40,989 bases of DNA, taken from Cyanobacteria bacterium SZAS LIN-3 (GTDB lineage: Bacteria; Cyanobacteriota; Vampirovibrionia; Obscuribacterales; Obscuribacteraceae). Shown in pieces: positions 8,801 to 16,083 of the stretch (position 1 is its first letter; each line of letters begins with the position of its first letter). The stretch covers positions 1 through 40,989 of the forward strand of contig JAFEAV010000056.1 of assembly GCA_018266215.1 (NCBI GenBank), in the 5' to 3' direction. A model generated the notes under the pieces. The model was not told where the DNA came from. It did no database searches and saw nothing but the letters and a program-made list of their open reading frames with translations. The position numbers were made by a program, and so were the translations under genes.

Positions 8801-11365
8801 ATGTCCACCAGCGCCGCCGGCTCCGCCTGTGGCTTGTCCTGCGGCGGCACCACCGCCGCCGCCGCCACCGCCGCCGGAAGCATTCAAGAATCCCGAAATC
8901 TGAATGTTGTTGCTGGTAGCTTCCAGATTCACAGCCCCGGCGTTTCCGCCTTTGCCACCGGCATTACCACCGGCAGCTGTTGTATTCCCACCAGCACCGC
9001 CGCCGCCGCTTGAATCAAGAAACTGGTAGAAAATTCCAGCAGCTTTAATATTGATAGAACCGCCGTTCGCCCCATCTCCAGAACCGACGCCAGAAACGCC
9101 ACCGGCGCCAGCTGTACTCAAATAGAAACCTTCCACGAAATTCTTAGTACTTGAGAGGTCAGCATCCTTTACGTGGGCCACGCCTTGAATATCTACAAAT
9201 CCAGCGCTATCAATCTTGAGGCTACCGCTGCCGTTAATATTACCGCTACCGGACAGACCAACAAGAACTTCAGTATTGGTCAGAGCCGAAGTCGTGAATG
9301 TACCACCACTCACGGTGCCTTTCGTAATATTCATATCAGCAGTCAGAGTCGGACTGCCGCCGTGAAAGGTTACTTTACCGCCTTCGATGTTTTGAGCGAA
9401 CAGTATAGAACCGCCACCAATTATGGTGACATCGCCGTCGCCAGTAGCACCCAAGGCCTTAATCTCAGCAGTACTGCTCTGACTGGCGGTTGCAATGACA
9501 CTACCGGAATTTTTTCCAGTGCCTTGATAGGCCACCATTGTGATGGCACCGGCCTTACCAGTTGTACTGCTGCTATCAATAGTCGTGATTGCAGAACCTT
9601 TCGTAGCAGTTAGATTGATGCCAGAAAGATCTATGAAGCCACCGGTCACCGATCCGCCAAATTTGTTGGACGAATTGCTCAGAGTGATTGTCGAACTATC
9701 GTCGCCATTACCCGCAGTAGCAGTACCACCGGTGCCGTTACCGGCAGGAGTGACCTTGGATATATTGGCACCGGCTACCAGGGTAATGCTACCGCCATCG
9801 ACGCCAACACCGGTGGTATCCAGAGAACCGCCCGCACCAATAATGTTCCCGCTGGCGATAATAGCCAGGTCTGGATTACCCGTTAGCTTACCGGTTATCG
9901 AAATATCACCCTGTGTATTGAAGTATGTTGGATCACCCGACACGCAAATATCACCAAGTTTCATATCAGCAGAAGCCGCTGTTATGTGAGACGATCCCGC
10001 CGTGCCATTGATGACGCCGCTTACTTGACCGACGTTGACTTCAACAGCGCCTGTCCCGGCGTTGAAATTCATCTGCTTCGAATAATAGTCGCCACCACTG
10101 ACGGTGATATTGCCGGAGCCGGCATAATTACTCTGGTTGAAATTGATATTGCCTTTGGCCGCATCCATGACGCCGCCGGCACCGTTGACCACAATGTTGT
10201 TATTGCCGCCGCCGTTGACGATATTGATATTACCGTGGGCCGCGGCAATCAAGCCGGCGTTGTCCAGGACCTGCGTATTCAAATTGACGTTCTGCGCGGC
10301 GTAAATTGTCGCGGGCGTCTGCATAACGGCCGAACCGCCGCCCCCGAGACCGGACGTCATGGTCACGTTGGTGATCGTGGGCGCGGTGATGCTGAGTGTG
10401 CTGCTGCTGCTGATGACGCCGCTGTTGAAAAACACGCCCGGCGTGCTCAGCGAAATGCCCGTCGGTGCAAGGACGCCAAACACAGTTGACGAGGAAATGA
10501 CTCCCCCGAGACCGTTGTAGATATTGGCGGCGCTGATGGCGTCAACGGTTTGACCGCCGGCCTTGCCTGGTTCTACACCGACCACCAGCGAACCCAGGTT
10601 TATAAGCGAGCCCATCAAGCTCAGATTGCTCAATGAATCCAGCGCATGCACACCGCGCGAAATGACGAGCGAGCCAACATTGCCACCGACCGCTGCATCC
10701 AGAGCGGAAACGGTCGTGTTATTCAAATTAAAATGCCCGCCGGTAGCTATGCCGTTGGCATTAATTGTGATTTCTTGTTTGCCGCCGCTGAGAACTTGCT
10801 GGGCCGCGACGAGCTCGGCCGCGGTCAATTTACTATCAAGCGATATCTGTTGTTGTTTGCCGCCGACGATTAACGTGATGTCATGGAAGCCGGCCAGCCC
10901 GCCTGCTTGAAATATCGCGTTGGCGCTGGCCAGGTTCAGGTCATTTGCGCCGGTTGCCTGCCTTACGGCATTTTGAACGATATCGCGGTTGGCATAAGGC
11001 GAGTGAACGACCATTTTGTCAAAAGTGGCGTGCGTCGCCAACCCGTGCCAGTTTGCAGGGACAGCGGAAGGCGGCGCCGTTGCGTGGCTGGGGATTGAGG
11101 CGGAAACGCTGGGCGAGACAGGGGCCCCAAAGGACGAATGCAGCGAACCAAATGGGCTGTGGCCAGAAGATGACGCCCCAAAGGCCGACGGCGCATGGGG
11201 GGTGAAGTTGGGAGTCGGCACATTTGCCAGTGCACAGGGAGCAGAAAATGAGCCACCCATTGCAAGCGTCAGCGATGCGCTCAAGAGCTTTTGCCGGACT
11301 GAGAAACCATCAACAGCACCGGGGGCTATCTGTGATTCCGCGACTTCAAACGTTTGCATTCCCAA
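2801..11365 (-). CDS. Giant secreted beta-helix adhesin-like protein (2854 aa)
   Basis: The reverse-strand frame begins at TTG 11365 (GGAG five bases upstream, TGA immediately before it); ATG 11359 is the alternative. An N-terminal hydrophobic stretch (LLSASLTLAMGGSFSAPCALA) looks like a signal peptide. Residues of about 120-330 resemble the start of filamentous-haemagglutinin-type exoproteins. The next ~2300 residues are irregular short repeats rich in G, S, T, N, V and I (patterns such as GNITVSGG, TLTVNNLQFAG) typical of a parallel beta-helix. At about 780-1080 lies a stretch very rich in glycine (GGGGGAGG-type runs). The last ~250 residues are different: a FecR-like segment (VKTDFGSVDVAANSVALII, later VISSGAHKLSIAPGRHAVIT) and a basic tail. 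No DNA-damage, protease or transporter domain is seen. A surface or matrix protein is the likely role; no TpsB-type partner is in the window. Confidence 0.8.
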   Translation of the reverse strand: MGMQTFEVAESQIAPGAVDGFSVRQKLLSASLTLAMGGSFSAPCALANVPTPNFTPHAPSAFGASSSGHSPFGSLHSSFGAPVSPSVSASIPSHATAPPSAVPANWHGLATHATFDKMVVHSPYANRDIVQNAVRQATGANDLNLASANAIFQAGGLAGFHDITLIVGGKQQQISLDSKLTAAELVAAQQVLSGGKQEITINANGIATGGHFNLNNTTVSALDAAVGGNVGSLVISRGVHALDSLSNLSLMGSLINLGSLVVGVEPGKAGGQTVDAISAANIYNGLGGVISSSTVFGVLAPTGISLSTPGVFFNSGVISSSSTLSITAPTITNVTMTSGLGGGGSAVMQTPATIYAAQNVNLNTQVLDNAGLIAAAHGNINIVNGGGNNNIVVNGAGGVMDAAKGNINFNQSNYAGSGNITVSGGDYYSKQMNFNAGTGAVEVNVGQVSGVINGTAGSSHITAASADMKLGDICVSGDPTYFNTQGDISITGKLTGNPDLAIIASGNIIGAGGSLDTTGVGVDGGSITLVAGANISKVTPAGNGTGGTATAGNGDDSSTITLSNSSNKFGGSVTGGFIDLSGINLTATKGSAITTIDSSSTTGKAGAITMVAYQGTGKNSGSVIATASQSSTAEIKALGATGDGDVTIIGGGSILFAQNIEGGKVTFHGGSPTLTADMNITKGTVSGGTFTTSALTNTEVLVGLSGSGNINGSGSLKIDSAGFVDIQGVAHVKDADLSSTKNFVEGFYLSTAGAGGVSGVGSGDGANGGSINIKAAGIFYQFLDSSGGGGAGGNTTAAGGNAGGKGGNAGAVNLEATSNNIQISGFLNASGGGGGGGGGAAAGQATGGAGGAGGHAAPVTIKTPFSFIGNQPFGYTILDFDGAAGGAGGASAILTNAGGGGGGGTAFGGGGGGGAAGIGGGTVTGGGGAGVYFLGAGGGGAGTTTSTVSATGGGGGSSTGKLGVIATGGVGGTASNAGFNGGTATYKGTIDSNGGAGGNSRTTPTNTGGQGGIKDAPGVGGANGGGGTDGFASSGKDTTTEGGFGTVDLTVGAATGSTSNPVVIDTSTLTLTGTTKAASIFVGIGGQSIVLQSVKMVSGSTLEVSESHNKIIVSGPITGASNVTLVGWGGVQINGNIDAAGVVNVAAGMGAIPNTSFFGIGGDITGSGVITAPTVNLSALKELGLGGNIALEVAANSISANGTGTNVLVTVDTSAGKVTNFTSGSVASTGNFKITTTGAGSIGTSKAITGGNVTVGGSATVGSAAKPFLTTASSSITATGTTSNPIFIKDSNTAALTVSGSGAPGEPISITSAAKTLTVNNLQFAGVTLQDTYKGTGGSVLLASLAGNQVGNGTGAVSVITADADIKTGAAGNGIAGTSVNLLTTGGSIGAGTSLIVATPVLTASAAKGSVDVTDSSAVTVNAGTALNNYNVTATGITVAGAITAGKIKLTGTAANAIVLNAAVGGTKTTDVNISSMSGISQNKSAVITATNVILGTSAGNIGSSLQYVFTKASGTLEIDGANGQSSFVNQNGKAVLNGNFIGTTNNLNLIDQSALSINGLLTYNTLNITAPSVNLSSGGTVIVSNISLTAPVVTMQAGSTITAKNATFQSAGGLSISGLGQVIVGTKLLLGGTINGKTTSSITLGDKTGGNNPLAGNFDSTAGGTISNLTITTTGNFTSGLTAIKLAPDAAGNGGVLKITAANFVSTSNPSFAPIQLFANGQAGKIDGSVFLTLTGTQPVVLDNVAGTSKTGAPYQLQVNAGGGAAAGRIEVKVGGTLTASSAGIGLNTAAKGGRLVLSGAKGLVVKDDVFQASYAYDTVVLGSGSKSNFVVDGGASITNGTANSINGVLVSIDSAGTIVTNKAGDITATSEVDLANSAGTLTVLGNAGGIVTGLNVTLTGKSGITLGDAKLGVGNPLDQIGNSKLNTLVIDAGSGNFTSPISSFKMDSTLANNNLSINAANVVVTGTPLTTPILLQASSSTTAGQVTLTLTGTQAVGIDTVASASAKAPNYEIINHGPSGKGSVTVQTSGPLTVSATGIDADPDVNLSLNGGKGLLVQAGNPLLNGSLSSLTLTSGATSPLQIGPSATSTNAVISDLKAGSLTVTCLSGINVLTKANITATDANGGVDFETKSFVNDGAFNGQNGPNSFITFGVGVGTGTNPLTIVTGGNGSYGGFKQVSITANGNIDLGNLFTSTLLLDGLPSVSINTPGSVTFSPTNPGMSVADNGQIFITAGSITTKSSTPITFSPSVAAPSTISIITKSGINLANTKGGVFITSQPQSIIQVVSTGGAVTINDDLSGNSVSIQGTSISSSKAVTGTMDLTLASTGSSGAISTSGAGVFTSGHLFIGQANTKMGKTAINVDSAIVSLGGVSNTGQQLGGALFINNTNSSGVSLGEYLSVGSLNYTGTGGTVVGSIDATAGGIKITSLLGNLSVGSGQSLSTNGGGITLLSKGPGSILSLDVNSSLSTKSGSIVIENDDTSNGKIVVNTGVNIHASGTAKGVGQVSLVLGPVPTTGLLPGGTPLGGFPPTVITSGGANVTYTTTANPTGTFTSAGAGNVLNAEGRNVVINANGNSGNIILNGNDVIVADPPAGAAASAASSSVSAPVAAVSANLGALNLASNLSSASISAPVLTASLTPLLAGLSNLNANQLSANSQPAVRMNGGKPLAGGIANVAQAFLGSGPMFIAPDVNTSVKTDFGSVDVAANSVALIIAFDGGIAVYNFHDDRRDSVVISSGAHKLSIAPGRHAVITNRNVHYFQEVNPAEFVGYRKMKGRTYTDGIKTFAGEFDLRTLLQGVEPLKQMVRSTEARDQRVTRSMLKTAAILMSIGDSTPFEYMAAPRLSAMNVSR

Positions 11366-11396
11366 TCAAGCTCCGGAAAAATTGGCCGAAATTTCA

Positions 11397-11421
11397 GCAC
11401 CCTGCCATTTTGGCAGGGGCT
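11397..11421 (-). promoter_or_regulatory. Stem-loop in the adhesin 5' leader
   Basis: CCCTGCCA and TGGCAGGG (11400-11418) form an 8-base perfect stem with a 3-base loop, extendable by a GC pair beyond one mismatch. It lies 32 to 56 bases upstream of the adhesin start codon, so it would be in the mRNA leader. It could stabilise the transcript or affect translation. No U-rich run follows on either strand, so it is not a typical terminator. Confidence 0.45.
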
Positions 11422-11596
11422 CTTTATCGTTTGAATGCTATAAGAAGATTACTTACTTGTCTGCCCTGAAAATGTTTGCGAGCCAACAGGCACCGCAAGA
11501 GCAGGCCCTCTGGGGCCTTTCCCGACGTAAATCTATTTTCATTGTTTAAAGACCTACATGACCCGGCGCAAAATGCCCCGCCATCGGACTCCAGGG

Positions 11597-11612
11597 CCGG
11601 TCAAAAGACCGG
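11597..11612. repeat. Inverted repeat CCGGTC-AAAA-GACCGG
   Basis: A perfect 6-base stem with a 4-base A loop, nested in a second weaker inverted repeat (CCAGG at 11591 and GGCCTGG at 11621). It lies about 180 bases upstream of the gene at 11794. It may be a regulatory RNA structure or a protein site. Confidence 0.4.
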
Positions 11613-11660
11613 AAATTAGTGGCCTGGTCGGACAAATTATGGCCTCTCAAATTTTCCTCA

Positions 11661-11674
11661 AACCGATATCGGTT
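11661..11674. repeat. Full copy of the GATATC palindrome AACCGATATCGGTT
   Basis: A perfect 14-base palindrome, flanked by CCTCA and TGAGG arms that extend the symmetry with one extra base. Non-coding copy of the motif repeated about 22 times in the window. Confidence 0.9.
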
Positions 11675-11793
11675 GAGGGAATTCCGTGAAGATGTCGTGA
11701 AGGTTTTCCTTATTCATTACTAATCGAATTTCATTGAACTTTCCAGCGCCGACGGGCGTCTAACTGGTTACCACTTCATTGGAGATTTTCATT

Positions 11794-12132
11794 ATGAACA
11801 AGGTATCGATCGCTGGTTTTTCTCTGGCAGCCCTGGTAGTTCTTGCTACAGCCTCAAGCCAACCGGCGGAAGCGAAACAGTGGCAGTATGGTGTCAACGC
11901 AAGACAACATAGACAACACAACAGAATCTGCAACGGAGTTCAGAGCGGACAGCTCACAAAGCGTGAATCAAGACGCATCCGCGGACAGGAAGCCGTCCTG
12001 CGCAAACAAGAAGCCTACTACCGCGCAACCGGTAATGGACTGAGCAATAAAGAGCGCAATCGCCTCGAACGCGAACAAAATCATCTCAGCCATGAAATCT
12101 ACAACCAGAAACACGACGGTCAAACCCGTTAA
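11794..12132 (+). CDS. Small secreted basic helical protein
   Basis: The 112-residue product starts at ATG 11794, chosen because GGAG lies 9 bases upstream. A signal peptide (MNKVSIAGFSLAALVVLATASSQPAEA) is followed by a charged, helix-prone mature part with two similar segments: RICNGVQSGQLTKRESRRI and YRATGNGLSNKERNRL, ending NHLSHEIYNQKHD. This pattern of xGxLTxxExxxLxxxxxxI repeats and the ending IYxxKHD is shared by many short exported proteins in proteobacteria and cyanobacteria whose function is not known. A strong terminator follows at 12159-12189, so the gene is probably monocistronic. Confidence 0.8.
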   Translation: MNKVSIAGFSLAALVVLATASSQPAEAKQWQYGVNARQHRQHNRICNGVQSGQLTKRESRRIRGQEAVLRKQEAYYRATGNGLSNKERNRLEREQNHLSHEIYNQKHDGQTR

Positions 12133-12158
12133 CTTCTCCGGAATCCCAGCTATTGATC

Positions 12159-12189
12159 AAAACCTCCCTGGCCGTGCCGGGGAGGTTTT
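12159..12189 (+). terminator. Rho-independent terminator after the small secreted protein
   Basis: AAAACCTCCC and GGGAGGTTTT, joined through a G-T pair and GGC/GCC, give a 14-base stem with the loop CGT, ending in TTTTATTT. It begins 27 bases after the stop codon at 12132. The A-tract on the left arm means it could also work in the opposite direction. Confidence 0.85.
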
Positions 12190-12364
12190 ATTTGGTAGAC
12201 GAATATCAGCGCCACCACAGGCAGTGCCGAGCGGCACAATGAGGATAATCATCAACCGGTAAGCGCGCCTTGATGCTTTCGAAACAAATCATTGTTTTTA
12301 GGCTATAAAGCCGTCAAAATGCTTAATCTATCAAATAGTTTTGACGTCCCTGAGAGAGAAATCA

Positions 12365-12922
12365 ATGAAGAATCAGCTTCTGGTTACCGCAATTGGCGAG
12401 GATCGCCCCGGCATAGTTGCCAAGCTTACCGAAATCGTGGCCAAGCATGGCGGCAATCTGGAAGCCAGTCGAATGGCTCTTCTGGGCGGTGAGTTCGCCG
12501 CCATCAGTCTTGTAACAGTGCCCGCAGCAAAGATGAAAGAGCTGGAGACAGCTCTCGGCGCACTCAGCAAAGAAGGCCTGACCGTCATTTGCAAAGAGAC
12601 AACCGGTGTATCATCCGAACGCTTCGCCGGTCACTCCTTCTACAAAATCGCACTGACCGGGGCGGACCATGAGGGCATCGTTCATAAAATTTCGGCCCAC
12701 CTGCGCGACCTCAACATAAATTTCCAGAGCGTAGAGACGGACGTAACCAATGCCCCTGTAACAGGTACGCCGCTTTTCACTTTACATGCAACGATAGCCG
12801 TACCGGCTTCGATCTCGTATGAAGCCCTCAGTCGTGACCTGGCTACCCTGGCCGACGAAGAAGCTGTCGATATCGACCTGGTGAGCACGGCCGTTCTCCA
12901 CGGTGAGATGGTAAGAGCCTGA
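12365..12922 (+). CDS. GcvR-like double ACT domain protein
   Basis: The 185-residue protein starts at ATG 12365 and has two ACT domains: residues 1-75 (MKNQLLVTAIGEDRPGIVAKLTEIV...) and about 90-175 (FYKIALTGADHEGIVHKISAHLRDLNINFQS...). Both carry the D-x-P/E-G-I-V motif that forms the amino-acid-binding turn. Length and layout match the glycine cleavage repressor GcvR, which binds glycine and restrains the activator GcvA. No gcv gene or LysR activator is in the window, so the regulated pathway is open. A more general role as an amino-acid-sensing regulator is possible. The upstream region 12133-12364 holds the terminator and a TATAAA-like box at 12304 inside the small inverted repeat GGCT-ATAA-AGCC. 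Confidence 0.75.
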   Translation: MKNQLLVTAIGEDRPGIVAKLTEIVAKHGGNLEASRMALLGGEFAAISLVTVPAAKMKELETALGALSKEGLTVICKETTGVSSERFAGHSFYKIALTGADHEGIVHKISAHLRDLNINFQSVETDVTNAPVTGTPLFTLHATIAVPASISYEALSRDLATLADEEAVDIDLVSTAVLHGEMVRA

Positions 12923-12977
12923 GCTTATAGCCGGGGCCGGCCACAAGTTTGCCAAAATCTGATGTTTCGATTGAAGT

Positions 12978-13475
12978 ATGAACAAATCGAACACATCAAC
13001 CGATATCGCTTTAGTTTTCGCAGCGCTCTGCATTCTTCTGCTGTGCGCAGCTCCGGCCAAAGCTCAGCCCGGTCAAAAGGCCACCGCCCAGAAGTCCACC
13101 ACAGCCGGCAAGGTAGTCGGCTCGCTCTACTGCGTCCAGGGAACCGTAACTATCAAGGGCTGGGAACGCCAGCTAATTGAACGAGACCCGGCTCTGGCCA
13201 AATTTCACTGGTCACCCATCACGGCCGCCCGGCCGGGCAGGATTTATTTTCGTCAACCGATATCGGTTAATGGTTTGAAGGCATACCACAACATTAAACC
13301 CCGGCTTATAAGCTTCGAAGAAGCCAGAGCCATGAGACAACGGAAAGCAACGCAGGCGGCGACGCAAACGCGGACCTATGCCGCATATTCAACTTCCGCG
13401 CCAGACTATCAGGCGGCGCAGCCGTCTTACCCTGCCACATTAAAAGTGCAGGGCCGCTTAATCTCATCAAAATAG
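12978..13475 (+). CDS. Exported protein of unknown function
   Basis: The 165-residue product starts at ATG 12978. It has a signal peptide (IALVFAALCILLLCAAPAKAQ), a central region of about 70 residues (VGSLYCVQGTVTIKGWERQLIERDPALAKFHW...) and a low-complexity tail rich in A, T, Q and Y. I do not recognise a domain. Two copies of the GATATC palindrome lie inside the gene: at 13001 they encode STDIAL within the signal peptide and at 13255 QPISV in the mature part. It follows the GcvR-like gene by 55 bases and converges with the next gene, ending 3 bases before that gene's stop. Confidence 0.7.
   Translation: MNKSNTSTDIALVFAALCILLLCAAPAKAQPGQKATAQKSTTAGKVVGSLYCVQGTVTIKGWERQLIERDPALAKFHWSPITAARPGRIYFRQPISVNGLKAYHNIKPRLISFEEARAMRQRKATQAATQTRTYAAYSTSAPDYQAAQPSYPATLKVQGRLISSK
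13255..13268. repeat. Full copy of the GATATC palindrome, inside a gene
   Basis: A perfect AACCGATATCGGTT lying within the coding sequence of the exported protein at 12978-13475, where it is read as QPISV. Confidence 0.9.
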
Positions 13476-13478
13476 CCG

Positions 13479-15089
13479 CTACTTAGATACGCCGGCAAAG
13501 GCCGACTCAGCAGTTTTAAGGTCGTCTTTTTCAAGAGCCAGGCTGGAAAGCATGCCCCGGGCGCTGAGCGACTGCGGATATTCTTTGATGATTTGCAGCA
13601 TCCCTGACTTAACCCGCGGCCAGGACATGGCAGTCTGCTGCATCACGTCATGGATAGTGAACGAATCCAGATACCAGGCGATGCGAGCGTAGAGCACATC
13701 ACCGGCGGTACCACCACGCTTATCGGCCACCGAGGCAGCATATCGTTCAAACTCGCCCTCTGCCCCGTTCCAGCGCGGCTGAAGCCAGTAGCTTTTGAGG
13801 AACATAATTGAGTCGTAATCAGGATATCGCTTCAACCCTTCATCGACTAACTGATTGTACTTAGGCACATCCCAACTCTGGCCCAGAGCGCATCGTTGCA
13901 TGGAGGTGTACCATTCCGGTGGTTTGTCTTTTACCGAATCCAGAGCGGTTTTGCACTGCGCCAGACGGTCGGCGAAAACGCGCCAGCCTTCCTGCGACAC
14001 AGAATTAGCCCAGCCGCCGCCGCGAGCTTTCCAGCCGTAGGAGGTGAACAGTCGAGCCAGCGCGATTTTGGCCGGGACCGAGGCAGGCCGGGCCTTCACC
14101 CACTCCTGAACCAGGGCGATGCGCTCATTCCAGATGGCATCGAGATCCGAATGTTCAATTGAATCGATGGCGCTGTAGAACGCGCCGCGCGCAGGAATAC
14201 CTGATGCATGCAGGGTTTTATCATTCTGCATTGCAAGAATAGTCTGATCGAGCTCAGCAAATTTTTTCTGATTCAGAAGGTCGCGGATATGGTGAAACCG
14301 CACCGGGTCTGCCTCACGCACGCCATCCAGAGCCCTTATAAATCGCGCCTGCAATTTAGACTTGTCGTCGTCGGCGGGCAGTGAGCGATAAAATTCGATG
14401 AATTTGCTGTTGGCCTCGGCGTATTTGCCCTGCCGAACCAGCGCATCGAGATAGGCCCCCTGCGCCCCTTGCAGCCCCCAGGTACTGAGCGGCGTAAATT
14501 CCTCAATAGCCTTTTGCAGACTGGTGAGAGCGCCCGGATAATTTCCAGTGGCCGTGTACATTTGTCCCAGCGCCATGTCATAGCATGGCCAGAACCATTT
14601 ATCGCCCTCCGCCTGGCGATCGGGATGAATCTCAGCTGCGACCTCCAGCTCTTTGATGTCGGCGGGCGTTATTTTGCGCCCCGGCAAGAGCTTCAGTCGA
14701 TACTCGGCGATTTGCGATATTGCGGCCGCCTCGGTAATGCCGCGCCAGCTCGACTTACTGAGCGCCGCGGATTTCTGGAGCGCCTCGATGCCTTCATTGA
14801 GACGCCCGTGTTCACACAAAAGCCGTCCGTATTCGAGGTAAAGTTTGCTGCGGTCCTGAACGCTTATGTGCTCCGCATCAGCGGCCGCAAAGACCTTCGG
14901 ATACATGGCCAGGGCCGCGTCGGGATCGGTCTTTTCGGTGGCCAGAGTCTGCGCGTTCAGCCGGTCGTAGGGCCTGATGCCAAACTTAAGCCACAGCGCT
15001 ATACCCGCTACCGACAATACGATCACGAGCGAACAAACAGCGACAATCGCGACCACGATTTTTGAGCCGCCGACAATTACGGTTTTCAA
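13479..15089 (-). CDS. Membrane-anchored TPR-like protein
   Basis: This 536-residue protein starts at TTG 15089, chosen because GAGGTGA lies 6-8 bases upstream and no ATG is near. Residues 10-33 (IVVAIVAVCSLVIVLSVAGIALWL) form a single N-terminal membrane helix or uncleaved signal; the rest should lie outside the cytoplasm. The body is helical with degenerate TPR-like units, for example YPKVFAAADAEHISVQDRSKLYLEYGRLLCEHGRLNEGIEAL and YPGALTSLQKAIEEF. No enzyme motif is visible. A scaffold or cell-envelope assembly role is possible but not shown. It is transcribed divergently from the gene at 15234. Confidence 0.75.
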   Translation of the reverse strand: MKTVIVGGSKIVVAIVAVCSLVIVLSVAGIALWLKFGIRPYDRLNAQTLATEKTDPDAALAMYPKVFAAADAEHISVQDRSKLYLEYGRLLCEHGRLNEGIEALQKSAALSKSSWRGITEAAAISQIAEYRLKLLPGRKITPADIKELEVAAEIHPDRQAEGDKWFWPCYDMALGQMYTATGNYPGALTSLQKAIEEFTPLSTWGLQGAQGAYLDALVRQGKYAEANSKFIEFYRSLPADDDKSKLQARFIRALDGVREADPVRFHHIRDLLNQKKFAELDQTILAMQNDKTLHASGIPARGAFYSAIDSIEHSDLDAIWNERIALVQEWVKARPASVPAKIALARLFTSYGWKARGGGWANSVSQEGWRVFADRLAQCKTALDSVKDKPPEWYTSMQRCALGQSWDVPKYNQLVDEGLKRYPDYDSIMFLKSYWLQPRWNGAEGEFERYAASVADKRGGTAGDVLYARIAWYLDSFTIHDVMQQTAMSWPRVKSGMLQIIKEYPQSLSARGMLSSLALEKDDLKTAESAFAGVSK

Positions 15090-15233
15090 TGAATCACCTC
15101 AGGGCAGCCCTATAAAAAGATTAGCACGGGCGTGCCAGGTAAAAGTCACAAAATGGATACACGAATCCCCTACCGCAGGGCACTGTAGTTGCGCAGCATG
15201 CCCATCTTTGCTAGCGTTACTTAACATCCCCCG

Positions 15234-16025
15234 GTGACCAGCTCCGTGAAAGCAAACACTGTAGTTTTTCGATACTGCAGGCGGCTAATGGCCGTCCACA
15301 TTCGGTTCTACCAAGTTGCTCTGGCGGCCGTCCTGATAGTTTCTGCCGCAAACCCGCTCCCCGTAAGGGCAAGCGACAACGCCCTGCTCATCAAACAGAC
15401 TTCCTACATCATAGGCATCTCCGAGCTGACCTTCTGCAAGAAAGGCGTACGCTTCTATATTCCAGCCCGCCAGCTGGTCCTGATTATGGCGCCGCCGGCC
15501 TGGAATGTGCAATTGCTCAATCTGCAATCCAAGGTTTACTGCGAATGCCCGCCGATGCAATGGCGCCCGCAAATGGCTTCTGCGACAAGCTTTTTCCGAC
15601 CGGGCGACCCCAGCGGTCTGGTTTCGGTGAGCTCGGTTGAATCAACGATACAGGGACTCAAATGTCGCCGGCACACGCTCAAACTGCCGGCCTCTCAAAA
15701 CTCAGGCGGATCACACACCTGGGAGCAGCTGCTGGTCAGAAGCGCCGAACTTTACGCCATAGACGATCCCGAACTGCCGCGTTCAGCCAAGACAATCATC
15801 GCCAGAACTTTAGGCTCAATCAAAGACGCCGGCATACCTTTGGTACTCAATTGCACAAATAATCGCCGCGAACTTTCGCAGGAATTGCGCATGACGAGCC
15901 AGAAAACCGTGCCTATAAAACCGGCTGACTTTCAAATACCAAAGGGCTTTAAACTGGTTAAAAGCGCCACAGAAGTAACCAATACGACCGGGGCAGCCGA
16001 GGGATTTTCGGAGTTCATACGCTAG
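15234..16025 (+). CDS. Exported protein of unknown function
   Basis: The frame of up to 263 residues opens at GTG 15234; GTG 15249 and ATG 15288 (MAVHIRFYQVALAAVLIVSAANPLPVRA) are other possible starts, and the last gives a standard signal peptide. The mature part contains LLIKQTSYIIGISELTFCKKGVRFY and LVLIMAPPAWNVQLLNLQSKVYCECP, suggesting a beta-rich fold with a few cysteines. I do not recognise a family. It converges with the threonine dehydratase gene; a GC-rich palindrome (ACCGCCGGCGGT, 16046-16057) lies between the two stops. Confidence 0.65.
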   Translation: MTSSVKANTVVFRYCRRLMAVHIRFYQVALAAVLIVSAANPLPVRASDNALLIKQTSYIIGISELTFCKKGVRFYIPARQLVLIMAPPAWNVQLLNLQSKVYCECPPMQWRPQMASATSFFRPGDPSGLVSVSSVESTIQGLKCRRHTLKLPASQNSGGSHTWEQLLVRSAELYAIDDPELPRSAKTIIARTLGSIKDAGIPLVLNCTNNRRELSQELRMTSQKTVPIKPADFQIPKGFKLVKSATEVTNTTGAAEGFSEFIR

Positions 16026-16083
16026 CACGCAGCCGTGCAGCCAGCACCGCCGGCGGTATCAAACACAATTACAGCGCTGAGCC

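Larger units (their letters stand above)
11366..11793. other. 428-base divergent intergenic region
   Basis: This region separates the divergently transcribed adhesin and the small secreted protein at 11794. It holds the leader hairpin at 11397-11421, a nested inverted repeat at 11591-11627 (inner CCGGTC-AAAA-GACCGG), and one full copy of the AACCGATATCGGTT palindrome at 11661-11674. I see no coding frame with a ribosome binding site and no clear -35/-10 pair. Confidence 0.5.

Noticed and set aside
8240..9020. Mycobacterial PE_PGRS-like protein
   Set aside because: The glycine-rich part resembles PGRS only in composition; no PE domain is present and it is embedded in a beta-helix adhesin.
3390..10910. 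Many long forward-strand frames opposite the adhesin (for example 7383-8108, 8336-9013, 5603-6118)
   Set aside because: They are mirror images of a repetitive, GC-rich coding strand, have no ribosome binding sites, and give low-complexity proteins. The reverse strand carries one uninterrupted 8.5-kb gene.
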